A stretch of DNA of 64,000 bases from SH-MAG3 sp035461245. GTDB lineage: Bacteria > Gemmatimonadota > Gemmatimonadetes > Longimicrobiales > RSA9. Both the position numbers and the translations under genes were made by a program. The notes beneath the pieces were generated by a model, which was given only the letters and a program-made list of their open reading frames with translations, made no database searches and had not been told where the DNA came from. The first letter of the stretch is position 1, and each line of letters begins with the position of its first letter. Below are positions 16,933-26,125 of this stretch, piece by piece. The stretch lies in contig DATHVP010000100.1 of the NCBI GenBank assembly GCA_035461245.1, positions 13,345-77,344 of the forward strand, read 5' to 3'.

Positions 16933-19900
16933 CTACCCCGCGCGCTTGTCGCCCCCGCTGGCCTGCAGTGCCGCAGCGGGTGACCGGCTGTACGTGCCGT
17001 CGGGCCCCAGGCGCCACGCCGACGGCTCGTTGAGCGTCTCCTCCAGCACCCGGTCGAGCATGGCCTGGTGCTCGGGCGCAGTTATGGGCGTGCCCACCTC
17101 CACGCGCTCCGACAGGTTGCGGGGGCGCCAGTCTGCGGACGCGATATAGTACTCGTCGTCGCCGCCGTTGGCGAAGTGGAATATGCGGGCGTGCTGCAGC
17201 AGCCGCCCGACGACGCTGACGACGGTGATGTTGTCGGACACGCCGGGCACACCGGGTCGCAGGGCACAGATCTCCCGCACCATCATCTCTATGCGCACGC
17301 CGGCGGCGGACGCGCGATAGAGAGCGCCGATGACCCTGCGGTCGGCGAGGCCGTTGATCTGCACGCGGATGCGGGCAGGCCGGCCGGCGCGGGCGTGAGC
17401 GGCTTCCCGGTCTATGAGGCGCAGCAGCCGGCGCCGCATGTCGAAGGGCGCGACGAGCAGCCGGGAGATGCTGCCGCTCACCGAGTACCCCGTGAGCAGG
17501 TTGAACACGCTTCCCACCTCACGGGAGAGTACCTTGTCAGCCGTGAGCAGGCCCAGGTCCACGTACGTGCGCGCTGTGGCCGCATTCAGGTTGCCTGTCC
17601 CGATGTACGCGTAACGGCGCATGCGCTCACCTTCCCGCCGCACGACCAGCGCGATCTTGGCGTGGACCTTGAACCGGACGGGCGAGAACGCCACGCGGAT
17701 GCCTTCCTTCTCGAGGCCCCGTGCCCACTCGATGTTGCGCTTCTCGTCGAAGCTGGCCTTCAGTTCGACGAGCACCGCCACGTCCTTGCCGTTCTCGCGG
17801 GCGCGGCGCAGGGCAGCGACCACGCCGGAATCGCTGCTGGTACGGTACAGCGTTGCGCGCAGCGAGACGACGTCGGGATCATCGGCCGCCTCGTGCAGGA
17901 ACCGTTCGACAGTCCGCTGGAAGTCGTCGTGAGGGAAGTGGAACAGCCGGTCCTGCTCCCGCACCTGCTCGAACACGGTTCGGCCCTCATCCAGCGGCGA
18001 CTGCTGCTCGAGTGGCCCGTAGTGCAGTTCGGGCATGTCGATGCCGGCAAGTTCCTTCAGTGAAGCCAGGTCCACCAGCCGGCCGACGGTGTAGATGTCC
18101 TGTTCGCCGGGCGTGCTGAGCTGGTCCTCGGCCTCGTACTGGAACTCGCGCAGGAGGTGATGCCGGATATGGGGCGGCATGGCGTGCTCGACTTCCAGGC
18201 GGATCACCTCCTGGAACGGGCGGCGGCTGACCTCCTCCTCGACAGCCTGCAGCATGTCCAGTGGCTCACCGCCCAGGTCCATGTGCGCGCTGCGGGTCAC
18301 ACGGAACGAGTGCGCCTGCACGAGTTGCACGCCGGGGTACAGCTCCGGGAGCACGGACTGGATCACGTCCTCCAGCAGCACGAAGCGGCGGCCGTCCGGC
18401 AGCGGCACGAAGCGCGGCAGCTCGCCGGGCAGTTCCAGTGCGATGAGCTGCTCATCGCCGTCGGGCGGCCTCACCACCACGGCCAGGGCCGGCCGCAGGT
18501 TGCGCACATGGGGGAACGGGTGCGCGGCGTCGGCGGCGAACGGCATGAGCAGCGCCTCGATCCTCTCGCCGTAGCGGTCACGCACCGCGGCGCGGTCAGC
18601 AGCGGAAAGGGCCTCCCACCGCTCCACCCGTATGCCGTGCCGCTGCAGTGCCGGCAGCAGCTGGCGGTTGAGCAGTTCGTACGCCGCCTGGGTCATGTGC
18701 CGGGCGCGCGTCGCGACGGCGTCGAGGATCTCGGCGGGCGTCATGCCGTCAATGCTGGTACTGTTGTCGCCCCGGGCGAGCATGCGCTTGAAGTGGGCGA
18801 CGCGGCTCATGAAGAAGTCGTCCCTGCGCTCGCCGAACATGGCCAGGAAGCGGAGCCGCTCCAGCAGTGGCACGGAACGGTCCTCGGCCATGGCCAGCAC
18901 ATGCTCGTCGAAGGACAGGCGGGACAGTTCCATGTTCAGCAGCAGGTTCGGCGGCACGTCGCTGGCCGGCGGCTCCCACGTGGGGTCACCCGCCTCGAGT
19001 CGCTGCAGGACCAGCTCGAACGGTTCCGTGCGGCCGCGCCGACCGGGCAGGACCGCGGCGCCTGCGGCGGGCGGCGCCCAGCTCACGAAGCTGGAGCGGG
19101 CCACCACCTGCAGTGCCGCCAGTGTACGGGCGTCCCGCAGCCCGGGCCCGCCAGCGATGCGCAGCGCCCGCCGTGTGGGGATCCAGGTAATGTTCGCGGT
19201 GTCCTCGGTTGGCTCCAGGTCCTCCGCCAGCCAGACCTCTACCGCGGGGCGGCCCGGCATATCGCCGCGTACGCCGAGGAGACGGATGCGGGCGCGACCA
19301 TGACCGAAGGCCCGGCGCAGTGCCCGCCGGCACGCGCCCCCGCCGCTACCGGGCGCCCACGGCAGGATAAGGCGGCCCTTCCGTTCCAGCATGGCGAGTG
19401 CGCCGCGCTCGTGCACGACAACGGCCACTTCCCGCGCCCCGCGCAGCTCCTTCTTCAGCGCCACCACGTCCAGGTCCTGGAACAGTTCCCGGGCCCGTGT
19501 GGCCCGCTCGGCAAGGACCTGCCTCAGGTCGTAACGCTCCTTCAACTCGCCGGCCAGCTTCCGGGCGACATCATTGCCGGCATCGTCCGCGGCGACCTCG
19601 GCCTCGACCATGTCCGCCGACAACTCGCCGGTCCGGAGCGTCACCACGTCCAGGGACAGGCGGACGCCGACGTCGCGCGGGTCATCCGCCCCTGACGACG
19701 CCGGCTCCGTTGGCCGCAGCGTGCGCGTGCGACGCACGACCTCGAGTTCGAAGACGGGCTCCAGTCGTGCCGGGTCCACGAGGCTGCGCAGCAGGTTCGC
19801 GGCTTCCGTGTCGCCCTGGAACAGCGAGGCCGGGTCCGTGCCGGTGACCTCTGCCTCGCGGGTGTGCTGCACTGCGCCGTCACCGGCCGGCTCCCGGTCC

Positions 19901-20127
19901 GTGACGTTCACCGCCAGCAGCGCCGAGCCGTCGTCATGCAGCCGCAGTCGCACCGAGACGCCACGGGCGTCCAGGTCGGCGGCGGCCGTGTCGTAGAAGA
20001 TGTCCCGGAAATATTCCGCCGCGGAGCCATCGGCCGTGAAGCCTGCGGGCGGGGGATCCGACGCAATGCGATCCAGGGTCTCGCGATCGGCCACTTCATA
20101 GCGGTACACGTGTTGTCGTGTCATCAT
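16933..20127 (-). CDS. ppk1: CYTH domain-polyphosphate kinase 1 fusion
   Basis: A 1064-residue cytoplasmic protein, about 380 longer than normal PPK1. Residues 5-215 are a CYTH/triphosphate-tunnel domain: YRYEV start, RDIFYDTAAADLDARGVSVRLRL, REAEV, VRLSLDVV, MVEAEV. Residues 215-390 are an unassigned linker domain. PPK1 begins near 395 (NLLLNMELSRLSFDEHVL) and runs to the end, with the autophosphorylated His in RFKVHAKIAL (about 822), the second active-site His in LLQHARIFHF (about 979), and ADWRPRNLSERVE. PPK1 makes polyphosphate from ATP reversibly. CYTH tunnels bind or cleave triphosphate, and in yeast Vtc4 make polyphosphate. ATGATG starts 2 bases after the upstream stop. Confidence 0.88.
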   Translation of the reverse strand: MMTRQHVYRYEVADRETLDRIASDPPPAGFTADGSAAEYFRDIFYDTAAADLDARGVSVRLRLHDDGSALLAVNVTDREPAGDGAVQHTREAEVTGTDPASLFQGDTEAANLLRSLVDPARLEPVFELEVVRRTRTLRPTEPASSGADDPRDVGVRLSLDVVTLRTGELSADMVEAEVAADDAGNDVARKLAGELKERYDLRQVLAERATRARELFQDLDVVALKKELRGAREVAVVVHERGALAMLERKGRLILPWAPGSGGGACRRALRRAFGHGRARIRLLGVRGDMPGRPAVEVWLAEDLEPTEDTANITWIPTRRALRIAGGPGLRDARTLAALQVVARSSFVSWAPPAAGAAVLPGRRGRTEPFELVLQRLEAGDPTWEPPASDVPPNLLLNMELSRLSFDEHVLAMAEDRSVPLLERLRFLAMFGERRDDFFMSRVAHFKRMLARGDNSTSIDGMTPAEILDAVATRARHMTQAAYELLNRQLLPALQRHGIRVERWEALSAADRAAVRDRYGERIEALLMPFAADAAHPFPHVRNLRPALAVVVRPPDGDEQLIALELPGELPRFVPLPDGRRFVLLEDVIQSVLPELYPGVQLVQAHSFRVTRSAHMDLGGEPLDMLQAVEEEVSRRPFQEVIRLEVEHAMPPHIRHHLLREFQYEAEDQLSTPGEQDIYTVGRLVDLASLKELAGIDMPELHYGPLEQQSPLDEGRTVFEQVREQDRLFHFPHDDFQRTVERFLHEAADDPDVVSLRATLYRTSSDSGVVAALRRARENGKDVAVLVELKASFDEKRNIEWARGLEKEGIRVAFSPVRFKVHAKIALVVRREGERMRRYAYIGTGNLNAATARTYVDLGLLTADKVLSREVGSVFNLLTGYSVSGSISRLLVAPFDMRRRLLRLIDREAAHARAGRPARIRVQINGLADRRVIGALYRASAAGVRIEMMVREICALRPGVPGVSDNITVVSVVGRLLQHARIFHFANGGDDEYYIASADWRPRNLSERVEVGTPITAPEHQAMLDRVLEETLNEPSAWRLGPDGTYSRSPAAALQASGGDKRAG

Positions 20128-20129
20128 CC

Positions 20130-22871
20130 TCAGAAGGGCATCCCGAACCAGGCGTACAGGCGCGTGCCTTCGCCCCGGGCCACGGCAATGCTGGCCGACC
20201 TGCCGAAGGCGGCGAACCAGGCACCACCGCCGAGGCCGGTGTGCCAGCCTCCGGGCGAAGCGCCACCGTGCCAGACGCGCCCGGCATCGGCAAAGGCAAA
20301 GACGCCGGTCTCCATGCGGACCAGCAGCACCAGTGAGTCCAGCGGCATGCGCAGCTCCGCACCGCCGAACGCGGTGGCGTCGCCGGCATAGCGGTACGCA
20401 GGCAGCCCGCGCAGCGAATGGCGGCCGCCAAGGAACGGGGCGTCGAAGAAGGGATACGCGCCGAAGGCGTGTTCGCCGCCGGCCCGGAGCGCCAGGTGCA
20501 GCCCATCCCCCAGGAGGGGCACGTACGTGGCGACGCTGGCGGCAACATGCGCCGCCATGTCGCCGCTGCCCGCGGCCTCCGCGACACCGGTCACGAGCGG
20601 GTACCCGGCGGCGCTCGCCTGCACCCGGAACCCGCGCCGGGGCGCTGCAGATCGATCGGTTCGGCGCACGTCCAGCAGGGCCCGCATGCCGACCTGCGTG
20701 ACGGCATCGGTGGTTACGGCAAAGGCTGCGGCGTCGGCCAGCCGCGGGTTCGTCCAGGCAAAGGCAGGCCCGACCTCGAAGGACCCCGTCAGGCGGCGCG
20801 GCGCATCGGGAGCCCAGCGGATCGCTGCAGCCGCGCCCTCGTCGTCTTCCGGCACGTCATCGGCTTCGTCAGATCCGTCCGGGTTGACGGCCTGCCCGGC
20901 TCGCGGGCCAATGTGCCAGACCAGCGATGGCCTGAAGGTCAGCCGGTGTAACCTCACATCGCCGCCAGCCTCTGAAAACGAGGACTCATTGCCAAAGCCA
21001 TTGAAACGGAACGTTTCCGCATTGGACGCGTCGAATGCGAGGTTGACGGACCGGCTGGAGTTCTGCATGCGGTAGTCCAGCACGAGCCCTGCGGCAATGC
21101 CGCCTGTCTCCGGCGCATACTGTACCGAACCGGCCGCCTGCCAGTGGTACGGCGCCCGCCGGAACCCGTAGCGGGTGAATTCCGCGCCAGCGCCCAGCAG
21201 GAAGCCGGCGCGCTCCCGGTAAGTGACGGCAGGCCCTATACCGCCGTCGCTGCCCCAGTTCTGGGCCCACAGCACGTTGGCGCGGAGCCCTTCAGGCGAA
21301 TCCGGCTCGATCCACGGCGAGTCATCGAACCGGGTATTCGCTGAGCTGCCGATTCGATTGTCGCCGCGATGATCGTATAACCTCGCGCCGCCGGCCAGGT
21401 CCTCCAGCAGGTCATCGCCACCACCGCCGATGATTCTTACGAGGATGGGGCCGTCAGGTGGGCCCACGACGCGGGCATGGTCATCCCCACCATGAAGGTA
21501 GACGCGCACCTCCCGGGTCTCGCGCGGCAGGAACACACGGTCGTAATAGATGCCACCCGTACCCGCCGCGCCGTTCGCCTCCAGGTCCGCCATCACCGGT
21601 GCTGCCTCGCTGCGCAGCACCACGCGGACGGTGCCATCGGCGCGCCGTTCTATCCAGGCAAAGTCGGATTCGTCCGTGCCACGCACATCAACATCCGTGG
21701 CCAGCCATTCGTAGAACGCCTCCGCCACCGCCGGCAGCTGGTCCCGCCGGGCGCGCAACATGCTGGCGATCTCATCGCCGCGCAGTGCCACATACTCCGG
21801 CGGCATGCCGGCCACCGCCTGGGCGATGACGTCATCGGTTATCACCTGCTGCAGATGCGCGCCTTCTCTGGCGAAGTCGCTGCGGGTGAGGCGGGTGAGC
21901 AGACGGCGGTCCACGGCGTGGGAGCTGTACGTCATCGCCTCGACGGAGGCGTAGCGGTCACCGAAGCGAACGGGTTTCGGGTAGAACCGCCGGGCCAGGC
22001 GCACGAGGGCGCCGTCGGCCCGGACCAGGGCCCAGTCCCGGTCGGCGGGGATGGGCCGCCAGGTGTAGGGCCCGTCGCCGAAGCGGGCAAAGCGCCACTG
22101 GTCCGTGCCCCGGTCCGGATCGCCCACCAGCATGTCCACCAGCCGCGCGCGCAGGAACTCCGCCTCGTCGAGCTGGTGTTCCGGACTGTCCTCCAGGTCG
22201 TCGAGGAAGTTCTCGGTGTTCTTGACGCTCAGCGAGCCGGCGAAGCCCGGCGTGTCGTCCGGCCCCTCGTCGGGCCGCTCCTCCAGCTCGCCCAGCATGC
22301 CGGCAAAGTCCCTGCGGTGCTCGCCCAGGGCCGGGTCATCAGGCATGATGAAGAGCCGCGGCCGTACATGGAGAACGCCCGCCGCTTCCAGCAGGGCGGG
22401 CATGACGAAGTGGCTGCCGGGGTTGAGGGCACTGATGTGGTCCTGCACGATGTCGCTGGCCGGTGTGTCCGTCAGCTCCGCCCCGAGGTTTCGCTCCGGG
22501 AACTTGTCTATGGACCGGAAGATCCAGCGCATGCCCTGCGCGTCGGTGAAATGCAGCGTGATGCTCTGGTTGCCACCGCCGGCGCGCAGGGGCGTCAGCC
22601 CGCCGGCAAACGTGCGCACGTCCAGCACCGGCACCCGGACGGGCTGGACCCAGAGATCCCGCCAGTTCGCGCCGTTCATGAAGCGGATGAAACCGTGGGC
22701 GTCATAACGGGCACCGGCAGCAACGGTCAGGGTGTCGCCCGGCACCTGTGCGTACAGTGCGCCGCCCGCTCCGGGAATGCTCCACGCAGCGCCCCAGGCG
22801 GCGACGCAGATGGCGATGATACATGCCGGACCGTTCGCCCTGACGGCACCGGCTGGCGCGCGACGCTTCAT
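20130..22871 (-). CDS. Outer-membrane protein with D15/Omp85-like barrel
   Basis: A 913-residue exported protein with a signal peptide ending near GALYAQ. The first 500 residues are soluble and include RETREVRVYLHGGDDHARV and ILVRIIGGGGDDLLEDLA, a pattern I associate with large Bacteroidota proteins in which a metallophosphoesterase is joined to such a barrel. The last 350 residues look like a surface-antigen (BamA/TamA-type) barrel: alternating strands, FLGGRHSLRGLPAYRYAGD (the conserved RGxxxxR turn) and a C-terminal Phe. It lacks POTRA-type repeats that I can identify. It overlaps the DUF4956 gene by 4 bases and precedes CYTH-PPK1 by 2, so the three are translationally coupled. Confidence 0.8.
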   Translation of the reverse strand: MKRRAPAGAVRANGPACIIAICVAAWGAAWSIPGAGGALYAQVPGDTLTVAAGARYDAHGFIRFMNGANWRDLWVQPVRVPVLDVRTFAGGLTPLRAGGGNQSITLHFTDAQGMRWIFRSIDKFPERNLGAELTDTPASDIVQDHISALNPGSHFVMPALLEAAGVLHVRPRLFIMPDDPALGEHRRDFAGMLGELEERPDEGPDDTPGFAGSLSVKNTENFLDDLEDSPEHQLDEAEFLRARLVDMLVGDPDRGTDQWRFARFGDGPYTWRPIPADRDWALVRADGALVRLARRFYPKPVRFGDRYASVEAMTYSSHAVDRRLLTRLTRSDFAREGAHLQQVITDDVIAQAVAGMPPEYVALRGDEIASMLRARRDQLPAVAEAFYEWLATDVDVRGTDESDFAWIERRADGTVRVVLRSEAAPVMADLEANGAAGTGGIYYDRVFLPRETREVRVYLHGGDDHARVVGPPDGPILVRIIGGGGDDLLEDLAGGARLYDHRGDNRIGSSANTRFDDSPWIEPDSPEGLRANVLWAQNWGSDGGIGPAVTYRERAGFLLGAGAEFTRYGFRRAPYHWQAAGSVQYAPETGGIAAGLVLDYRMQNSSRSVNLAFDASNAETFRFNGFGNESSFSEAGGDVRLHRLTFRPSLVWHIGPRAGQAVNPDGSDEADDVPEDDEGAAAAIRWAPDAPRRLTGSFEVGPAFAWTNPRLADAAAFAVTTDAVTQVGMRALLDVRRTDRSAAPRRGFRVQASAAGYPLVTGVAEAAGSGDMAAHVAASVATYVPLLGDGLHLALRAGGEHAFGAYPFFDAPFLGGRHSLRGLPAYRYAGDATAFGGAELRMPLDSLVLLVRMETGVFAFADAGRVWHGGASPGGWHTGLGGGAWFAAFGRSASIAVARGEGTRLYAWFGMPF

Positions 22872-23872
22872 GCTTCGTCCTCCTCGTCCTCATCCGGCCG
22901 GAACGGCACGTACTCCGCCGCCACGAGCTGCCGGCCGCAGCGTTCCTCCAGTTCCGCCATGATCTCCACCGGGTCCGCGCTCTTGCGCAGTTGCAGCACG
23001 ATCTCGAAGCGGGTCAGCCCGCGGCCGTCTGCCACCGGCTCCGTGACGCGCCAGTCCTTGGCCACCCGGTCCGCCGTCGCCTCGACGATGCGTCGGGCGC
23101 CGTCCGCGTCCACCGCATGCACGACGATGATGCCATCGGCGTCCATGCCATCGGCCGCGTCTGTTGCCCGGGCCAGCAGTGTACGCCGGGTCTCGCCCGA
23201 TGACGGACCCAGCACACTGCCGTCGCCGGCGATGAGCACGGCGCCCCGGCCGCCGCTGTAGATGGAGCCGACGTCGTAGCGCCACACGACCAGGACAACG
23301 CCGTTGAAGGCCAGCGACATGACCAGTGCGACGTCCAGGGCCTGCACGCCCGCGGCCAGCCCGATGCCCAGCGAGAGCAGCACGTAGACGGCCTCCTGAG
23401 GCTCGTTCAGCTTCTGCCGGAACCGCACGCCGGCCACGATGCCCGCCAGCGCGAAGGCCAGGGCCAGGCTGTTCTTCACCACCAGCACCACGCCGGCCAC
23501 GACGATGGGCAGCACGATGATGGCGTGGATGAGCGACGGGTCGTAGCGCAGGCGGCGGGTGTACATGTGGACCCACGCCACCGGCGCGGCGAGGGCCAGT
23601 GCGCCGATGACCGCGATGAGGGTGAGCAGGCCGCGGCCGCCGGCGCCGGCCCATGGCGCAGTGGGTGCTGCCGTAGCCGTGGGATGTCCGCCGGTGAGGA
23701 GCGCCTCGAAATCGCCGGCGCCTGGCACCGCGATGGGCGCCACCAGCGCATCCCGGCCGCCGGGCACGTAGCGCACCACGACGGCGCCCACTGCCACCAG
23801 CAGTCCGTAGTAGAGCGCCAGGCGCACCACGGGCAGACCCCGGCCGTTGTAGCTGCCGCGTTTTTCAGCCAT
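22868..23872 (-). CDS. DUF4956 membrane protein
   Basis: About 334 residues with five or six helices and a C-terminal cytosolic ferredoxin-like domain. The family core is VVKNSLALAFALAGIVAGVRFRQKLNEPQEAVYVLLSLGIGLAAG, the DUF4956 signature of a small-residue helix followed by VRFR and EP-E. DUF4956 genes are regularly next to VTC/CYTH-domain polyphosphate polymerase genes in other bacteria; here the CYTH is fused to PPK1 two genes downstream. A role as membrane partner or channel for polyphosphate is inference. A GTG at 23893 is an alternative start. The stop overlaps the next start (ATGA). Confidence 0.85.
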   Translation of the reverse strand: MAEKRGSYNGRGLPVVRLALYYGLLVAVGAVVVRYVPGGRDALVAPIAVPGAGDFEALLTGGHPTATAAPTAPWAGAGGRGLLTLIAVIGALALAAPVAWVHMYTRRLRYDPSLIHAIIVLPIVVAGVVLVVKNSLALAFALAGIVAGVRFRQKLNEPQEAVYVLLSLGIGLAAGVQALDVALVMSLAFNGVVLVVWRYDVGSIYSGGRGAVLIAGDGSVLGPSSGETRRTLLARATDAADGMDADGIIVVHAVDADGARRIVEATADRVAKDWRVTEPVADGRGLTRFEIVLQLRKSADPVEIMAELEERCGRQLVAAEYVPFRPDEDEEDEA

Positions 23873-23985
23873 GTCCCTGCCAGTCCCCGCCACCGTAGCC
23901 CTGTCGCTGTGTTTCGCCCGGCAGAAAAACCGCGTCAGCCGGGCATTTATCCGTTAGCAGACGCGTGTGGGGCAAGAACCGTGCA

Positions 23986-25215
23986 TCATCTGCTGAACTG
24001 CTGGGTCCCCGCTGGCCGGAGCAGCCCCAGCACGGGGTTGTGGTCGGAGCCGTAGCGGTCGTCGATGCGGTACTCGACGAACTCCCAGCCGGCGGGCGCA
24101 GCGGCAAGCACGTAGTCCAGGCGGCGTGGTACGCCCAGCCGGTCCGCCGTGGAGAATGACGTCAGCGGCGTTGGCAACGGCAGCACCTCCCGCACGACCC
24201 TCGCCGCCGCCTCCTGCGGCCCGCGCAGCCAGGTGTTCAGATCGGCACCGAGGAGCACAGGCTCGCCTGCCGCCGCCATCTGCCGCAGCGCGGGCAGCAG
24301 CGAACGCGCCTGCCGCGCGCGGATGCTGCCGAAGCTGCCGGCGAAATGGCTGAAGGCAAAGTTGTCCAGGTGCGCACTCACCACGTGCACGGACGTGCCG
24401 AAGCCGGGCGGCGTGACGCGGGCGGCCACGGCCACGCGACGGCGGATCCCGTGCGCCATCTCGATGGCCCGGGGCTCCGCCAGTGGCAGCGTGGAGAGGA
24501 GCGCGGCCCCCTGGTCCACGTCGCGGCCGTCCGTTGTGGGCTTGCGGGTGGACGGCACGTAGAGGAGGTGCAGTCCCGTGGCCTCGGCAAGGCGCCGGAT
24601 GTCGGGGCCGGGCATGTCGAGGGTGGAGCTGGTGCGCGCGCCGTCCGGCAGTGCATCTGCCGGCGGCACGGGCGGCCCGATGCGCGGCACCTCCTGCAGC
24701 AGCAGCACGAAGTGGGCGGGCGGGCCGCCTGTATATCGGCCGTCACGCAGGCTGGCCACCAGCCGCTCAAGGTCCCCGCCGCCCAGCGCCATGTTCCACG
24801 CGACGACGACGAGTCCCTCGGCTGCGGGTTCCGCAACCGCAGGAGCCCGGGCATGGTCTTCGCCAGCACCTTCGCCAGCGCCGGTGCCCATAGTGGCGGC
24901 CGTGCCGGCACCCGGTGGCTCGTAGAGCAGCGCGGGTCCGACGGCGGAGCAATAGGCGTCCAACTCGCGCCGCTGCCCCGTGTCGGCCGGCAGCGTCCAG
25001 CGCATCTCTGCGGGAAATGCAGGAGCAGCGGGAACGGCGGTCGTGTCAGCCGCCGGACGTGCGGCGGACACTGATGGCGCCGGAGGTGGGGCGGCGTTAC
25101 CGAACGCGGTGCGGCAGGTGACGTCAGTGGCGTCCACCTGCACCGCCGGCCTGGCGCACGCGGTGGCGGCGACGGCCAGCACCGCAGCGGCGAGCACTGC
25201 CGTGCGGGCCGTCAC
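23986..25215 (-). CDS. Exported endonuclease/exonuclease/phosphatase (EEP) family protein
   Basis: About 409 residues from a GTG at 25215. A hydrophobic signal with lipobox-like ATAC suggests a lipoprotein. A Pro/Ala-rich linker precedes an EEP domain with family motifs in order: VVVAWNMALG, FVLLLQEV (metal Glu), VVSAHLDNF, LLGADLNTW, and the terminal GSDHNPVLG. These are metal-dependent phosphodiesterases or phosphatases acting on nucleic acids, phosphoinositides or sphingolipids; export argues for an extracytoplasmic phosphodiester. It starts 22 bases after the upstream outer-membrane protein gene. The frame is open further upstream to 25368 but that part overlaps the previous gene. Confidence 0.8.
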   Translation of the reverse strand: MTARTAVLAAAVLAVAATACARPAVQVDATDVTCRTAFGNAAPPPAPSVSAARPAADTTAVPAAPAFPAEMRWTLPADTGQRRELDAYCSAVGPALLYEPPGAGTAATMGTGAGEGAGEDHARAPAVAEPAAEGLVVVAWNMALGGGDLERLVASLRDGRYTGGPPAHFVLLLQEVPRIGPPVPPADALPDGARTSSTLDMPGPDIRRLAEATGLHLLYVPSTRKPTTDGRDVDQGAALLSTLPLAEPRAIEMAHGIRRRVAVAARVTPPGFGTSVHVVSAHLDNFAFSHFAGSFGSIRARQARSLLPALRQMAAAGEPVLLGADLNTWLRGPQEAAARVVREVLPLPTPLTSFSTADRLGVPRRLDYVLAAAPAGWEFVEYRIDDRYGSDHNPVLGLLRPAGTQQFSR

Positions 25216-25237
25216 CAGCGGCGCCGCTGCTGCCGCG

Positions 25238-26125
25238 CTACGGCAGCAGCGTCCAGGTGACACTGAGGCCGAACTGGTAGCCGCTGGCTGCACGGAAGAT
25301 CTTCTGCAGGCCAAGGTGCACGTCGAGGCCGCGGTGCAGGAGCTGCTGCACGCCGATACCCGATCCAAGCATGTAGTTGCGCTGTCCGGACACGGGCTCG
25401 CCGCCGCAGTCCACGGCCCAGATGACGCCTGGCGTCAGGAACCCCACCAGCCGGACCTTCTGGAACATTCCCAGTGAGACGGGCACACCCAAGTCCACAG
25501 TGCACGCGTGCTGGCCGGGCACGAAGTCCGGCGCGTAGCCGAAGCCGAGATCGGTGCCCAGGGTCACCGTCGAGCTGTAATCGCCCAGGGCTGCCCCGAT
25601 ACGCGAGCTGCCCGTGAGCAGGTTGATGCGGGCGCGGCCCTCGAACATGAAGTGGCCGCCGCAGTCCTCGCCGAGGAGCGTGCATTCCCGTTCCTGGTAG
25701 CCGGCGGTGGCGCCGAAGACGGAGCCGCCCAGGAGCTGGAAGTCCACGCCGCCGGCGATGGCGGCCATGTCCGGCCCGCTGCGACCGCCGCGCATGCCGC
25801 CGTGGGCGCGCAGGCCCCAGTAGTTGTGGTCCCGGCTGGCGGGCATGGGCGCACCGATGCGCGGCAGTGCCCCGATGGGCGTGGCCTCGATGCGCAGAAC
25901 GTGCAGTTCCTCCGGCGTCAGTTCCGCCTGGCCGTGCGCCGCCGACGCACCGCCTGTACTGATGGCGACAGCGACGCAGGCGGCAACCGCCGTCGCACGA
26001 ACCGCGGACGCAGGGACGCTGGCGAGAGACAGCGTCGCACGGAGTGATGCCCACGCGTGGCACGCGGACGCCATGACGCGGCGTGTCGCATTGGACGGTA
26101 CGGCGTTATGCGACGTCGTCATCAT
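25238..26125 (-). CDS. Predicted outer-membrane beta-barrel protein, unknown
   Basis: A 295-residue exported protein. The N-terminus is long and basic, then hydrophobic, with cleavage near ASAAHGQ. The mature part alternates aromatic and small residues in short strands separated by Gly/Asp turns (YWGLRAHGG, GGVDFQLLGG, FEGRARINLL) and ends YQFGLSVTWTLLP, consistent with a small barrel. Two Cys pairs may form disulfides. No enzyme motif is visible. Its ATGATG start overlaps the metallophosphoesterase stop by 4 bases, so the two are translationally coupled. The open frame continues upstream to 26674 only as antisense-like sequence. Confidence 0.72.
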   Translation of the reverse strand: MMTTSHNAVPSNATRRVMASACHAWASLRATLSLASVPASAVRATAVAACVAVAISTGGASAAHGQAELTPEELHVLRIEATPIGALPRIGAPMPASRDHNYWGLRAHGGMRGGRSGPDMAAIAGGVDFQLLGGSVFGATAGYQERECTLLGEDCGGHFMFEGRARINLLTGSSRIGAALGDYSSTVTLGTDLGFGYAPDFVPGQHACTVDLGVPVSLGMFQKVRLVGFLTPGVIWAVDCGGEPVSGQRNYMLGSGIGVQQLLHRGLDVHLGLQKIFRAASGYQFGLSVTWTLLP

